From Siphonodentalium dalli (taxonomy: Eukaryota; Mollusca; Scaphopoda; Gadilida; Siphonodentaliidae), in assembly GCA_032622095.1 (NCBI GenBank), contig CP136062.1:229232578-229296577 (forward strand): a stretch of DNA of 64,000 bases. The letters run 5' to 3'. How positions within the stretch are numbered: the first letter of the stretch is position 1; each line of letters starts with the position of its first letter. This document shows, one piece after another, positions 37,087-49,102 of the stretch. The notes beneath the pieces are model-generated. The model saw only the letters and a list, made by a program, of their open reading frames with translations. It made no database searches and had not been told where the DNA came from. A program made the position numbers and the translations under genes.

Positions 37087-37866
37087 AACCACCAATGGAA
37101 ATTATCTGTTCTAAGTCTCAATGACTTGTCTGTTTTTGGGTGAAAATCGAGTTGTAAATAACCATGATCAGTTGGCGTTGTGTCAAGTCAGGTAATTTAC
37201 TTGACTCTATCACGCACACCTTGAAATAAAACTATGTAATGTGCATTCAAACTCAAAGTTTTACTAGCTCTCGATTTCTGGAACAGGATTTTGATTATGT
37301 AAATAACAGATGTATTTATATGATGTCCTTTCCCTTTTCTGCATCTTTATCACCTAAAATGTCATAAAAACGACGAGGTGTGGTAAATCTGTCAGTAACT
37401 AGTACATTGTTCGTCCGTTACCCCATTTTGAATTGAATATTGTTGAATTCTTGCACCTTACTATGTATTTTGTCATTCATTGCAGCTCCAAACGACTTTG
37501 TGTGGAACAGGATTGCACAAGTCATCTTTTACAAAGTTTTTTAATAACTTTTAAAACAAATTCTGTTTTTCCGCAAACACTCGGTCCTGATATCAAAATA
37601 TTAAATGGATGTTTGAAGAACAATGACTTTCCCATTTCCACTCTGAGGCAGATCATGTAAGACTTACTACAAATGAGTTCACTATCTAAGTCTGAAATAG
37701 GTCTAGAGGCATTTACAATGCAATCCAAAAACACTTTTTCATTAAGTAAATTTTCAATTGTGAAAAATGTACATGGTTCTTGGAGAATGATGTATCCATA
37801 TATTACCGTTCGCTCTTCGAATCTCAAAGTTCGTTCAGTGATGCGCGAGTCTTGAAATTCAGACAA
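37087..37866 (-). pseudogene. Polinton-type packaging ATPase (FtsK/HerA-A32-like), decayed
   Basis: The only long open piece, 37,522-37,866, encodes HPFNILISGPSVCGKTEFV, a Walker A P-loop at residues 94-101. Following the minus strand leftward through frame changes gives further family landmarks: KVVWSCNE (~37,475), SLNAHYIVLFQGVRD (~37,215) and, near 37,110, a GYL..D...LRLRT stretch. The full span of ~780 bp (about 260 codons) matches the usual size of this ATPase, which in intact Polintons is thought to pump DNA into capsids. It lies downstream of, and in the same orientation as, the polymerase relic at 38,274-40,426. Several stops and frameshifts make it non-functional. The family assignment is from remembered motif order, not a search. 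Confidence 0.65.
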
Positions 37867-38273
37867 TCGGACAAGTTATCTCCAATGAATTCACAAATTT
37901 GTGTATTTCGTTTTTAGGAATACCATGAAATATCCAGCAATCTGAAAACAATTTATTCAATATATCCTTTAAGAAATAAATTTCAAATTATTATCTCTCA
38001 AACAAAGTTTTAATCGACTCCTCCCCTCGGAGAAATATCCTTCCAGCATTTCATTATTGTTATTCTACTTTCTCTTAAATGTCAAGTTTGTTGTAGTTCT
38101 ATTTTGATTTCTTGTTGATATTTCAACGAAGTCTTTGTAAATTGTCTGAAGCATTTCTGCTGGTAGCACTTCAATTCCATTCATAACGGTGTTGTATTTG
38201 TCCATAACAAGTAATTTGGTGTACACTGATCGGAATGTTTTGTTTGTTCTTCACTGATTAATTCCTGATTCTT

Positions 38274-40426
38274 TCAGCGCTTAATTATGCATGGATAGTT
38301 TATGATACATTGAAAGGTTGACCGATCGTTAACACATTCAACTATTGATTGAAAGTCTACTTGCTGTTGAGTATTATAACCCAGAGTGATACCCTTTATG
38401 ACACCATCTTTCACGTTTTGATATGCATAATTTTTTGGCCATAATCCTACAAGTTTTCTGATTTTAGCATCTGTATGTTGACTATGTTCATCGGTCAATT
38501 CACCTAGGTAGCTGTCTTCAGTTTTTAGGTTTTTCTGGACCAAAGATGTACAAACAACTGTCCGTGTTTTATTTTCACAGTTGAATAAAATTAATTTATC
38601 TTGTTTTAAAATTTCAACTGCGTTGACGGTAATATTTTTATCAGTTTGTAACTTAAAGTATTTGGATGATTCTGAGATATATTCTGATTTAGTAAGAATA
38701 TTATTTTTTGAATATTTACCCCAAATGCAATTTACCATTAGTTTTGCACACTGACGGAGTCTTGGACTTTTTTCAATTATTTCTTTGTCAAGTATTATAC
38801 CTTCAACCTCATAATAATCATTTATGTGTTTATGTTTAGCTTCCTCGCTTTAATCAAACTTAGATATTCACTTGCTTTTTGTTTAATTTTTAGGAATGTA
38901 TCCATTGTCTGGCTACTCAGTCCAATGCCAAACTTGATACCGTTCTAAAATGTGGTAGCCAAGTTCTAATGCTTTGAATAATATTACGTGTGTTCAATCT
39001 CCAAATAAAGCAAACTGCTCGATGTTTTGTTCACACTGATCGCTTTCAGTTTTCTGCACATGTAAATTGCATAATATTATATTGTTACAATTGATTGGTA
39101 GCACTGGAATGTACAATTTATTTGGAGGTAAAACTTTTTATCGAGACAACATGTAGGTCATCAATATTTAGGCACCCATACATTTTATAGATAGTGTTTG
39201 ATTCCACATCCATTGACAAAATCCTTCTAATACATGTTCACATCTAAACACATGTTCTCTATTGGTATATACATAACCACACGAATTGCAAATTTCATCA
39301 TTGGGTTTACAAATACAATTTTTACAAGCAATTTATGCAACACAAAAAATTGGGTACATGAATACCAGTATCATGCTGGCATTTAAAATAAAAAAATATG
39401 AATGGTATCCTCACTTCTTTCTGCGACCTTGTCTTTTCATATTGCTGTAGTCTGGTTCAACAATTTTCTTATATATTTACACATCTTCTGTCCCTTGTAG
39501 TGGTTATCATTAAAATACAAAATAACGAAATTGCTGTCTTTTCCGACTGTTGGTGGTTGGAAAAGGAAACCTTCATCAGAAAATTGACTGTGTATTTGGA
39601 TCATATAGTCTGGGTACAGTTGTCATTGTATTATTTTGTATTACTTCCAGTCTACAACTGATGTCATGCGGGATTCCAGCTTTATCAAATAATATGTTTG
39701 CAGCTTCACACCGATGAGCTCTTGTTTGTCTCGTAATCCTTTTCTATTGCTGTTGCCATTCAGTTGTATAAGTTTTGTCAGCATTGCACATACCAACAAC
39801 GACAGCCCTTCCAAAACACATGTTATGATCCACATTCTGAATCAGAAGCACACTTTTATTTGCTGTGTTCGTGTTGTTTTTATCGCCAAATGCTTTACAA
39901 TGTAACGTATGTATTTATGTTCCCGCAGGCATGTGCATAACATTGATGTCATATGATTTTGATGTTTTTATTTGACTGTACAACATTCTGTGTGATCAAG
40001 CAACAATTGACCGGTTAGAGTCTCTGCTTCTTTAAAAGGAGTGTGAATTCCTAGATCTAACCCTGGGTGATAGATGGAAATTCTGAACTGATATCTTGGC
40101 CCTGCATCACATTCATCTTTCAAACTCTTCGACGCAGTTTCGAATCTCCTCGAATATTTGTATGTCAATTTTCTAGTGGTGTGAGATTTATCCTCATGGA
40201 GTTGTAATCGTTTTGTGCTCTCCCACTCACTTTCGATATCGGAGTATGATACGAAACACTTCATCTGAAATGACGGTTTGGTGAAAATTGCGTCACTTTT
40301 ATGCTCGCACACGGTCATCGCCATGCAGGAGTATAAAAGCGACGCGATTTTTCCCCATTCTGTCATTTCACTCACGATTGAGTAACCAACGCTCACCATG
40401 GACCCACGGTTGCAGAGTAACAGCAT
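38274..40426 (-). pseudogene. Polinton (Maverick) protein-primed DNA polymerase B, decayed
   Basis: Minus-strand pieces appear in the order expected for Polinton PolB. 39,968-40,426 gives an N-terminal region with YQFRISIYHPGLDLGI; ~39,640-39,850 gives CFGRAVVVGMCN and AAANILFDKAGIPHD; ~39,220-39,340 gives a Cys cluster and EGFCQWMW; ~38,740-39,130 gives IPVLPINCNN, KALELGYHIL and DYYEVEGIILDKE; 38,274-38,738 (one open piece) gives VNCIWGKYS, YLGELTDE and PKNYAYQ. The catalytic DTDS motif expected between VNCIWGK and GELTDE is not seen. Stops and frameshifts interrupt most joins. In living elements this enzyme replicates the element from a protein primer. Together with the ATPase it shows an old Polinton insertion; integrase, capsid genes and terminal repeats were not found. 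Confidence 0.8.
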
Positions 40427-41281
40427 TTGCGAAAAATAATATTATCTTAAAAAATACAAAATGGTAACTGTTTCAGATGTAACTCTGGTTCACATTGGAC
40501 TTTTCAATGTCATAGTGCTTAAAAGAAACATATGTACAAATAATCAATTATGATGGGTGAAGTTTACATTAGAAATACTAGTTGGACGCCCACATCGGAA
40601 AACAATTGTCAATTCTCGCCAGAAGATGATGTTACCGATGCTGATCAATGTTTACAAACCGGAGCATCAACTGACGAAATCACGGATGTGAAAATCAGAA
40701 CGACAAACAAGACATATCAACCTGAACGTCAAATGATGAAATAACATTTCTAAACACAGATGACTCACATATGGAAGTGTTAAACGCTGTAGCTGGGTGT
40801 AATATCGATGTAGAAATAATGCAAACGCCCGTATCAACCAGAAAGAGAAAAGCGCGTTGATCGCGAAAATCATTCAAAAAAGTTAAAAAATTATTAAAAA
40901 AAGGGCTGTTTATTGATGTGGAGTCGAAGGAATTCCGATAAACCCGGATACAGTCCTCCCTCTTAGATCTTTGGATTCCAATGAGGCTCCGGCACATATT
41001 CAGCTGCCTCAGTGGTAATCCACATTGGAAGCAGTGTCAATGGTTGGAGAACTACATACCAGTCTTTGTGGGAATTCTTTTACTTTTGTCTTTATCATGT
41101 GCTTTTACTTTTACTTCTTCACATAGATTCTATTTCTTTTTTTAGTTTAGTTTCTCAATATCTCCAAATTGCCAGATGAAACATTGCATAATCGAGGTTC
41201 CCAATAGGTGTGCATCACAATATTCACCATTTGGGAACTTCTGTCTGAGTTTGTCCCCCTTTGCAGTTGAGGCCTAAACAA
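40427..41281. other. Region upstream of the PolB relic; possible Polinton fragments
   Basis: A plus-strand 64-codon ORF (from 40,550, ATG) rich in Asp/Glu/Thr is followed in another frame by a basic stretch (TRKRKAR near 40,845). Further on (~41,045-41,115) is a hydrophobic run that would read as one membrane segment. None is recognised. They could be remnants of small Polinton ORFs or chance. Confidence 0.3.
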
Positions 41282-41366
41282 AATGAGGTCCACAGAGGGT
41301 GAATTTAGTGATACTACCCCGCTATGCGGGATAGCGTCATTAAATTCACACTCTGTGTACCTCATT
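41282..41366. repeat. 85 bp hairpin with ~41 bp arms and 3 nt loop
   Basis: AATGAGGTCCACAGAGGGTG...CCCCGC (41,282-41,322) folds onto GCGGG...CTCTGTGTACCTCATT (41,326-41,366) with scattered mismatches around the central CCCGC-TAT-GCGGG. The size suits either a minimal MITE or a pre-miRNA-like foldback; nothing distinguishes them here. Confidence 0.8.
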
Positions 41367-41686
41367 CTGCAAATGACAGGCACACTAATGTCAGACTTGA
41401 ACGGCGTTTAGACTCAAATTGGCTGAATGTCAATTCAGATGTGTTTCTTCTTTTTTTTTAAATAAATATTTCATATTTAAATAAAACACCTATTTGACTC
41501 GGAAAGTTTTATTTGTACCATATGTACAAGAATAATACTCTCAGAACGTTCGCGAGCTGTATATCAAATGGTTTGCGACCCCCTCCTCGGTGGGTACTCT
41601 GGCCCACACCGGGCTCGTGGGCACTCTGGCATATGAACCAGAGAGTGACTGAGCCCAGGGGCGGACCAGAGTTTCCGCCCTTTTAA

Positions 41687-41830
41687 CATTTCACCCTTAC
41701 CAGTGGTGACGTCCGCCTGTGATGGAATACATGAAGCTTTTGGTATGTGCATTGTTAGCATTTAACATTTAACCCTTACCAGTGCCGTAGTCCGCCTGAG
41801 ATGGGATCCCAAAAGATGTGGGTATGTGTA
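41687..41830 (+). repeat. 78 bp imperfect tandem duplication
   Basis: ACATTTCACCCTTACCAGTG...GTCCGCCTG at 41,687 is repeated as ACATTTAACCCTTACCAGTG...GTCCGCCTG at 41,765. Confidence 0.7.
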
Positions 41831-42679
41831 CCACTAGTAGACGAGCGTTCACGTCATAACACATCTCAACGTCTATAGACCCTAACCTCGGACTGCACTG
41901 AAATAAAGAACGGAATTGTGCTGCCATGCCTTTTGATTACCTTATATGATATTTTATACTGTGCTTGCCTTGTTTAATTATATATGTATATCCATGTATA
42001 AAGGGGATTAAGTAAAATATGTTCAAACAGACCAAGTAAATAAAATAATTGAGTGGTCGATCAGAGTAGTCGAAACATAGGTCACGACATTCAAAAGGAC
42101 GAAAATGGTCACAATTTGACTCCATATTCACGCAATTGAAGATGCCAACATCGAAGAACGCAAATCTCACTATAAAGATAGATATGACCATGGTCGTTTA
42201 ATTCAGATATAATATAATTGACATCCAAGTTCAAAGAGCCAACAATCCTGTTAGACAATGCAGTGATGGGTTATAACATAGTGCAGCGCCAAATCGAAAA
42301 AAGAGCTCTATTGTTTGAAATATCCGTGCCCACAGTAGAACAGTTAAAACGAACATGTTTAGTCAGAACAAGTTATGGTTCACGGAAATGTCAAGACAAA
42401 TACTGGCCTAAGCATGTTTGGGGATGGTTAGAAAAAATCCAATACCTTGCAAACCCATTCCAATTCTTTCTCAACATGATTCTCAGATAACATCTCCACA
42501 ATATGAACTAAATAGGTTGGCACTATCTTCATATCCGTTTGAATGGTTTAGGACTGAGCCACACGATTTGATTGATCAAAATCGCGAATTTATGTAAAAT
42601 GTCATGTTTGGGTATCATTCATCGTTTACTTGATCATAGCCGTTAGCGATGCCATTATTTTTCACTGTCATTTTCGTGA
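41831..42679. other. No gene recognised
   Basis: Holds an unrecognised 90-codon plus-strand ORF (42,218-42,490) that begins at a TTG; no homology or codon pattern supports it. Confidence 0.4.
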
Positions 42680-42958
42680 ACAATATATATATATATATAT
42701 ATATGTCAGAGTTATGGAGGCACGGACTCAGTATGAGTGTTCATTGCTTCATATTTGCGTGAAAAAATTCTCATTTCTTATCGAAATGGCCATGTGTCGA
42801 TCGGAATGGTACATTGAGATGTTCCTCAAACCAAATCAAGCTTGAAAACCGGCCCCGATTTTCATCCATGCCGGGGTTCGAACCCGCGCCAACCTCGTCT
42901 AGCCCAGACTGTGATGATCGTATCCATGATCTAACCACCTCGGCTACGGGGACATCCA
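42680..42958 (-). mobile_element. tRNA-derived SINE (or tRNA-like element)
   Basis: On the minus strand, 42,872-42,957 reads as a tRNA-like head: GTCCCCGTAGCCGAGGTGG with an A box (TAGCCGAGGTGG, 42,935-42,946) and a perfect B box (GGTTCGAACCC, within 42,874-42,885). The A-to-B distance and extra arm resemble a Ser/Leu-class tRNA. An unrelated body follows (CTTGATTTGGTTTGAGG...) and ends at a (TA)n microsatellite (42,685-42,704). It is transcribed, if at all, by RNA polymerase III from the internal boxes. A second loose B-box-like TGGGTTCGAACCCA lies at ~43,008. Confidence 0.65.
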
Positions 42959-43809
42959 TAAAAAGGAAGCCCTTTCACCGAGAGTTAGGAAGCGTATCAG
43001 TCTGAAAATGGGTTCGAACCCACTGCCTTCGAAATTCTTGATCTGCCATTCTGGAAACATGGCAATGCACTTTAACAAAATGCTGGTTTCAACTTGTTCT
43101 ACCGTGGGTATTGGTACCCAACCACTTTGCAGTTGGTAGGTAACCGATCACTTTTGGCGTTTGGCTGCTGCACTATTATGTCTACTTACCATATTCGTGG
43201 ACATTATGGTTACATCGGCTGTGTCCTGTGAATAGTTAATAATTTATTGTTTTTTTTCCCAGAGCTTCGCAGTGAAGTTTTATCTGTAATGCATATGCTT
43301 TAAAAAGAGTACTAACTCAATCAAATAATAATAATACAAAACTAAATGATTATACTACTACTATTACCGCCTGGCAGGAGATTTACATTTTAAAATCATC
43401 TCAAAACCAGTTGAAAGACTAATAGACTCGTTGACAAAGGCCATGATATATGCGGTCAGCAACGGAGAACAAACAAAAATCGAAGATGCACGTTCTGCTG
43501 TCGATAGCCATAAAAACTGACTGGACACACGTAAATTATCCGGGCTATAAACCAACTTGGACGTGCAATTTCATATTCACAAGTTAAGGAGAACGAAACA
43601 GCTATGTGCCTAAGACATATATACCCACACGCCCACAAATGATTACCCAGCTATACTCCAGGTATGCATACACATGTACGCATCAGCACTCATGGATGTG
43701 CAGTGATCCCATGTACGCCATATGCAATACCCATATTAATACAAACACTCCCTATTTACGCATACACCACCCATGATTATACAGCCAACACCATTTGGGC
43801 GCCATTTTA
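42959..43809. other. No gene recognised
   Basis: Apart from the stray B-box-like palindrome near 43,008 the sequence is unique and shows only short ORFs. Confidence 0.4.
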
Positions 43810-44205
43810 GATGGTGATATCAAGATATCAATTTATTTTGTGATATCAAAAATTGAAAATTGCATAGCTGGACTACTATTCCTTCAACAGTTTGTGTGTG
43901 ATATCATATATTCGATTTTGTGACATCACAAAATGAATTTACGACAGCACTAACTCCATTTTGTGATGTCCTAAGATCATTTTGTGATGTCAGTAATTCC
44001 CCTACATTTTATGATATAACAAAATTGAGTTATTTATATCACTACATACTCACTATTTGTTTATATCTATAAATTGATTTTTGTGATATTCAAAAACGAA
44101 TTTATGATATCACAAATTGGAATTAGTGATATCATAAAATTATTTAATGATATTATATATTTGATTTTATGATATCGTGTACTCGTTTAGTGATATCTGT
44201 TTATA
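43810..44205. repeat. Degenerate array of TGATATCA-type palindromes
   Basis: About fifteen copies of (G)TGAT(A/G)T(C/A) paired with AAAAATTGAATTT-like spacers occur every 20-40 bp, in both orientations (e.g. ~43,815, 43,839, 43,912, 43,981, 44,104, 44,129, 44,189). No strict period. Confidence 0.8.
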
Positions 44206-44545
44206 TATTTATTTATTTATCTATTTATTTATTTATTTATTTATTGGGCTTAACGTCGTTCAACAGCCAATGCTATATCACGATGTTGTCAGTTCCATTG
44301 GTGGACGGACGGAAATGCCGTGCACTAAGGTAAATCTAGCAGTGTTTTCATTGGCTGGAAGAATGACTAACTGTTGCCGGAGAAACAAACGATCATCTGC
44401 GAGTAGCTGGCTACTCCCACAGTTATCGATATGGGATACAAAGTCAGTGATATCTCCAATGGGATTGAATCCAGATCGCCAGCGCTGGAGAGCGAGCCGT
44501 CTGAAGAAGAGCCCCTTACCAACTAGGTCACAGTAATGGACGAGT
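44206..44545 (-). mobile_element. tRNA-derived SINE, second family
   Basis: On the minus strand the head has an A box TGACCTAGTTGG (44,519-44,530) and, ~47 nt on, a B box GGATTCAATCCC (44,461-44,472). The body includes TTAGTGCACGGCATTTCC and GTTGAACGACGTTAAGCCC, and the 3' end is an (AATA)n tail (44,206-44,245), a normal LINE-mobilised SINE tail. Confidence 0.75.
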
Positions 44546-44559
44546 GCTTGGAAATTAGG

Positions 44560-44765
44560 ACCTATTTATTATTTATGTATGGGAGTTTAACGTCGTTCAA
44601 CAGCCAAGGCTATATCACGACTGTGTCAGTTCCATTGGTGTACGGAAAGTCCGTGCACTAAGGTAAATATAGTAGTGTTTTCATTTGGTTGAAAGAATGA
44701 CCCTTTATTCCCGGCATAACCACCGACCACCGATACAAAGTCAGAGATGAGTCCACCGGGAATTT
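44560..44765 (-). mobile_element. 5'-truncated second copy of the same SINE
   Basis: Shares TTTAACGTCGTTCAACAGCC, TGTCAGTTCCATTGGTG and GTGCACTAAGGTAAAT with 44,246-44,400 on the plus strand reading. It reaches only to the degraded B box (CCACCGGGAATTTTGA). The A box is missing. Confidence 0.72.
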
Positions 44766-45790
44766 TGACATACACCGTGTATGTATTAAGTTGATCAATT
44801 TTGATGCTAATGGGCAGGGGTATCAACATAATAGAGTCCCTCTCTGTTCCGTTTCGAAATTCTGCCCATTTTCGTTCAAAGGCATGGCCAGAATCCCAAA
44901 AGACGTTCTTGGCAAAAGTCCCTACTTTATTCTTTAAAATGAATTTCTCATGCTTCCGAAGGTACTGGGACAATCAGAATAGAAAATTTAGTTGCCAGTT
45001 ATTACGTAACCAAGTGAATCACAATATGCTACCTTTCAGAACAGCAGAGAATAACGTTCGGGATATATTGAAAAATCAATTTATATTTTACCGAATATTA
45101 TTGCCATTTTTGAAAGCCATCTTGAGTAATTTTGTCTACATTTAAGATAGATCAAAACAAAAAGACACTGTTAATACCAAAAAAAATGTCCAATCCCGAA
45201 AAGTAAATATTTGCCGATTTTGATGTCAAGTTTGTGATATAAATATCCGATGTTTCTGGTATTGTTCGTCGTTACAATAGTAAAATTTAGCCAAGGTTTA
45301 TCAGAAATGTTAATATTCAATGTATATAAGACAGAATAGCCAATTTGTTTATCAAGCACAACTTGTAATCGATTGCATTGCACTCTGAGGCAATATGTAC
45401 CATTTTCCATATTTTGACTGTCATTTTGGCATCCGTTTTGAGCTAAAGTGACAATTTTGGTTCTATTGAGTTGGAATATTCACAAGTAATGGTACACTTC
45501 ACTTACATTACACACTTCTACTTATTTCTTGTTGAAATATGACTAGAATCCCAAAGGTGATTTTAGTGAAATTTTATACCGCTTTCCGTGAAATAAAATG
45601 TTTCAGGAATCGGAAGGGGCTTATTTCATTCCTCATATGATCAGTTAACATGAACAATACAAAATAAAGTCACTATTCTCAACCAGTTTTATACAGTAGG
45701 AAATGATCCAGATTATATTAGTGAAAACACGACAAATTCTCCACTTCCTGCTGCCATTTTGGCGGCCATCTTGGACAGGTGTTCCAATTG
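44766..45790 (+). repeat. ~1 kb diverged direct repeat, left copy
   Basis: Ordered landmarks are shared with 46,808-47,750: GTATTAAGT(T/C)GAT, CTTTAAAATGA, AGGTACTGGG(A/G)CAA, CAGAACAGCAGAG, ACAACTTGTAA(T/G)CGATTGCA, TACCATTTTCCATA, ATCGGAAGGGGCTT and GGCCATC. No ORF is shared, so this is an old duplicated non-coding repeat or element. Confidence 0.75.
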
Positions 45791-46084
45791 TGATCTGAAA
45801 ATGTGGAATGTTATCTTAGCTTCACAAAAATATTGACATTTGTATACATATGACAAGATTTTCTCATTATAATTTGCACCAAACTGACTTAATGGCCCGC
45901 CTGAAGAACGGCGGCCATTTTGGACTGCATCTTGGATTTCACATCTTAAGCTACCGAATAAAAGATGCTATCATAATTTATTGTATACCTAAGATATCCC
46001 TCTATCGAAAAAACATAGTGAGAATTTACCCGGCAATTTGGTAACAAATTACCATATCATGCCTACCTAGCTCGAATGACTATA

Positions 46085-46161
46085 AGCCCTCTCTCTCTCC
46101 CTCCCTCTCTCTCACTCTCTCTCTCTCTCTCTCTCTTTCTCAGTCTGTCTCTCTCTCTCTT
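46085..46161 (+). repeat. (CT)n microsatellite
   Basis: Nearly pure CTCTCT with a few interruptions. Confidence 0.95.
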
Positions 46162-46807
46162 ATATGTATATCAGACTGCTGGTCAGATTTCAACAAAATT
46201 TGGTGTCGGACTCGGGGTACCCGGGCGGAGGTGATAACAGCTTAGCTTTTCAAAACATTTAATTAAATAAATAATAAAAAACACATACATAATAAGCTCA
46301 CTATGAGCCTATTTCAGAATCAAATAAATGTGAATATTTAGGTCCAATACGAACCTATTTGCAGACCAGATGTACGCTCTTTATAATATGTTTTCACAGT
46401 GGACAGCGCCATCCAACAAAATAACGGATATAAGTCCACTGTGGGTTTATTCCAGAAAAAAATAAGTCCAATATGAACCAATATCAATGATTATGTTCAA
46501 TATGAACCAATGTCAATGACTATGTTTACTGTGAACCTATTTGCAGTCGCACGAGGATATATTGAAGTAGCATAATAAATATTATCTATATGGGCAGCAG
46601 GCTCCTAACACACAAACGTGCCGCATGCCAATGTGTGCATGGGCCGCAAGCCCATCGACGCTGAATAAAATCTCCGTTCAGCTAATCTTCTTTAAATGGA
46701 TTCATGGGTCAGATCTAATTATTTTCAGTTATAGAAAAAAGTGCGGATGGTTGTGTTAAAATAATTCACACACCACACCCTGAAAGTGCTGTCAGAGTAA
46801 TTCGAGT

Positions 46808-47750
46808 AATATATAATGAAATTTGGTATATGGGTGCCATCCTGACACCCACCCTGTATTAAGTCGATTAATTCTGATGTCAATGAGCCGGAATAGCCGC
46901 AGATTATGGACCATCTCAGTTCCGTTTGAAATGTCTCTCCATCTCCTTTCATAATAAGGGCAGCATAAAAATGGAAGTGTCCCAATATTCCACACTGCAA
47001 TCTTTAAAATGATTTAATCATGTATCACAAGGTACTGGGGCAACCAGAATAGAATATTTAGTTGTCATTTGATTAATTGACACGTTTAATTACAAATCGA
47101 GTCACAATTTGCTACCTATTCAGAACAGCAGAGCCGTTTTGAGAAATTTAGTTTATAAACACCTGAAGGCAATACAATTAATAAAGCTCAAAACAACCGT
47201 TGATACCAAAGAGAGTTTGTGAGAAAAAAATCCAATAGTGACAGTGGTTGCAACAACAATAATTAACCAATGTGCATCAGAATTGTTAGTATCAATGCAT
47301 AAAGCGCACATTGGCCCATTTTATTCATCAATCACAACTTGTAAGCGATTGCAAGGCACACGGGGACAATATTTACCATTTTCCATAATTTGACCGTCAT
47401 TTTGAACCAAGGTGATTTTATTTTGCTACATTGAGTCTGATTATTTATAAGTAATGGTATGCATCACTTTCATTGTACACTTTTGTTCATGTGGTGTTGT
47501 TTTTTGTTGAATTTTATACCATGTCCTGTAATATCGAATTATCGAGAGATCGGAAGGGGCTTGGACCCCAAGAATTGGCACAGTACATTGCTCCATGCAA
47601 TGGTCAGTTAACGTGAAAAATACAAAATTAATTCACAATTCACCAACCAATTCTTAAAAGTAGAAACCCATCTAGAAGATATTAATGAAAAATAGTGATA
47701 TATTCCACTTCCGGCAGAAATTTCGATGGCCATCGTAGATGGGGAGTTTC
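46808..47750 (+). repeat. ~1 kb diverged direct repeat, right copy
   Basis: Partner of 44,766-45,790, offset about 2,040 bp, with many substitutions and small indels. Between the copies lie the CT microsatellite and short repeated (G/T)(T)CAATATGAACCAAT motifs (46,465-46,520). Confidence 0.75.
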
Positions 47751-49026
47751 AATATTGACATACAAAGGTGGCACCACAATTATATACATTTGTATTCATA
47801 TTTTGACAAGATTTTCTCTCTATAATTTGCTTCACACTGACTTAGGAGTGCCTTAGGTGCTGCATTTATTTATAAGTACCCAGCGCCCATCGCCTACTCT
47901 AATGTATACCTGGAAATTAAACGGCTCCGTGTGAACATTTGGTTCCTGCTGTCGTGAGCGCCCAGCACCCATCACTAACGCTTAGGTATACCTGGAAATA
48001 GAACGACATTTGTTGGACGCCATCTTGTCTGGTGTCTACATGGCCACTTTTGTTCGTAATAACATTACTGCAAAGTTTATGTACAAAATAAGTAAGAAAA
48101 TGAGTGTTGTGAAGTTCTTGGTGGGGTTGGCAGTGGTACAGTATCAGCTCCCGTACTAAATGTTTCTTAAAAGAGGAGCGACTAACATTGTCCAACATTT
48201 AAAGAGACATTATACGCCAATTTAAACAAATTCCCGGTAATAGCAACGATCTAATATCGATAATATATATTTCATGATTTTTGGAGTGAGGGATGACATA
48301 ACCCAAAATTCTAAAATATGGTTACGAATTTGTCCTAGATATTGTATGTTTTGTTTGCAGTATACATTTCCAAATTTGTTAAGATCTTAACTTTGATCTG
48401 CGCTGTAACAGTTTTGAGACATTTTCTGTTTATTATTCCGATATAAGTGAAACGAGAATGATTTTATTACAACATTTCATGTTTTTGGTCCAAAAAGTGA
48501 TAAATTTCAACTTTGGTCAGCCTGGGTTGCTAATATATTCAAACTATGACAATGCCGGATGGAATGACGCTATTATTAGGCATTTGCCTCAAATTCTATA
48601 CCAGTTGGAACGTCATGGTGAAATAGTGATTGAATTTGGCGGCTATCTTGGATTTATATTGTAAACAAGGGTTAATATTGATCAGAAACCTGTTTCTAGT
48701 TCATATTCTGAAAGAGCACACATAACTTGACATAATAGAAAACAATGGCACTTTTGGCCAGTCCGTTCCAATATGACAATTTTTTGTCGCTAAGTCACCA
48801 CAATATATAGAAAAATAATTAATTTGAGTCTAAGATGTCTTCTGTAAACGTTCAGGTTAACATGTTATCTTAAAATCGAACTTAATTTAATTTATATTTG
48901 CTTTATGGCTTTATAAAACTAAGTTACGAATGTCCGTGCATAAAACAAGAATTAAGAACTTTGAGCTTAAATAAGCCGCGTATCCTAACAAGAATACATA
49001 CCGTTTTTTTTTTGAACACCTGAAAC
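47751..49026. other. No gene recognised
   Basis: Contains a short duplicated piece (CCCAGC(G/A)CCCATC...TATACCTGGAAAT at ~47,880 and ~47,963) and otherwise unique AT-rich DNA. Confidence 0.45.
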
Positions 49027-49102
49027 ATCTCATTCGTGTCTGGAAAGACATAACGAATTATATTCAATAAAATTCGATATTTCTTCCAGACACTCATGAG
49101 AT
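49027..49102. repeat. Hairpin, 22 bp arms
   Basis: ATCTCATTCGTGTCTGGAA (49,027-49,045) pairs with TTCCAGACACTCATGAGAT (49,084-49,102) with two mismatches; the spacer is AT-rich. Confidence 0.8.

Noticed and set aside
42218-42490. 90-codon ORF as a host exon
   Set aside because: No ATG at the start, no recognisable domain and no clear splice signals; insufficient support.
42872-42957. Possible functional tRNA gene (minus strand)
   Set aside because: A and B boxes are good, but the acceptor and anticodon arms do not fold convincingly by eye and a SINE-like body and (TA)n tail follow; annotated as tRNA-derived instead.
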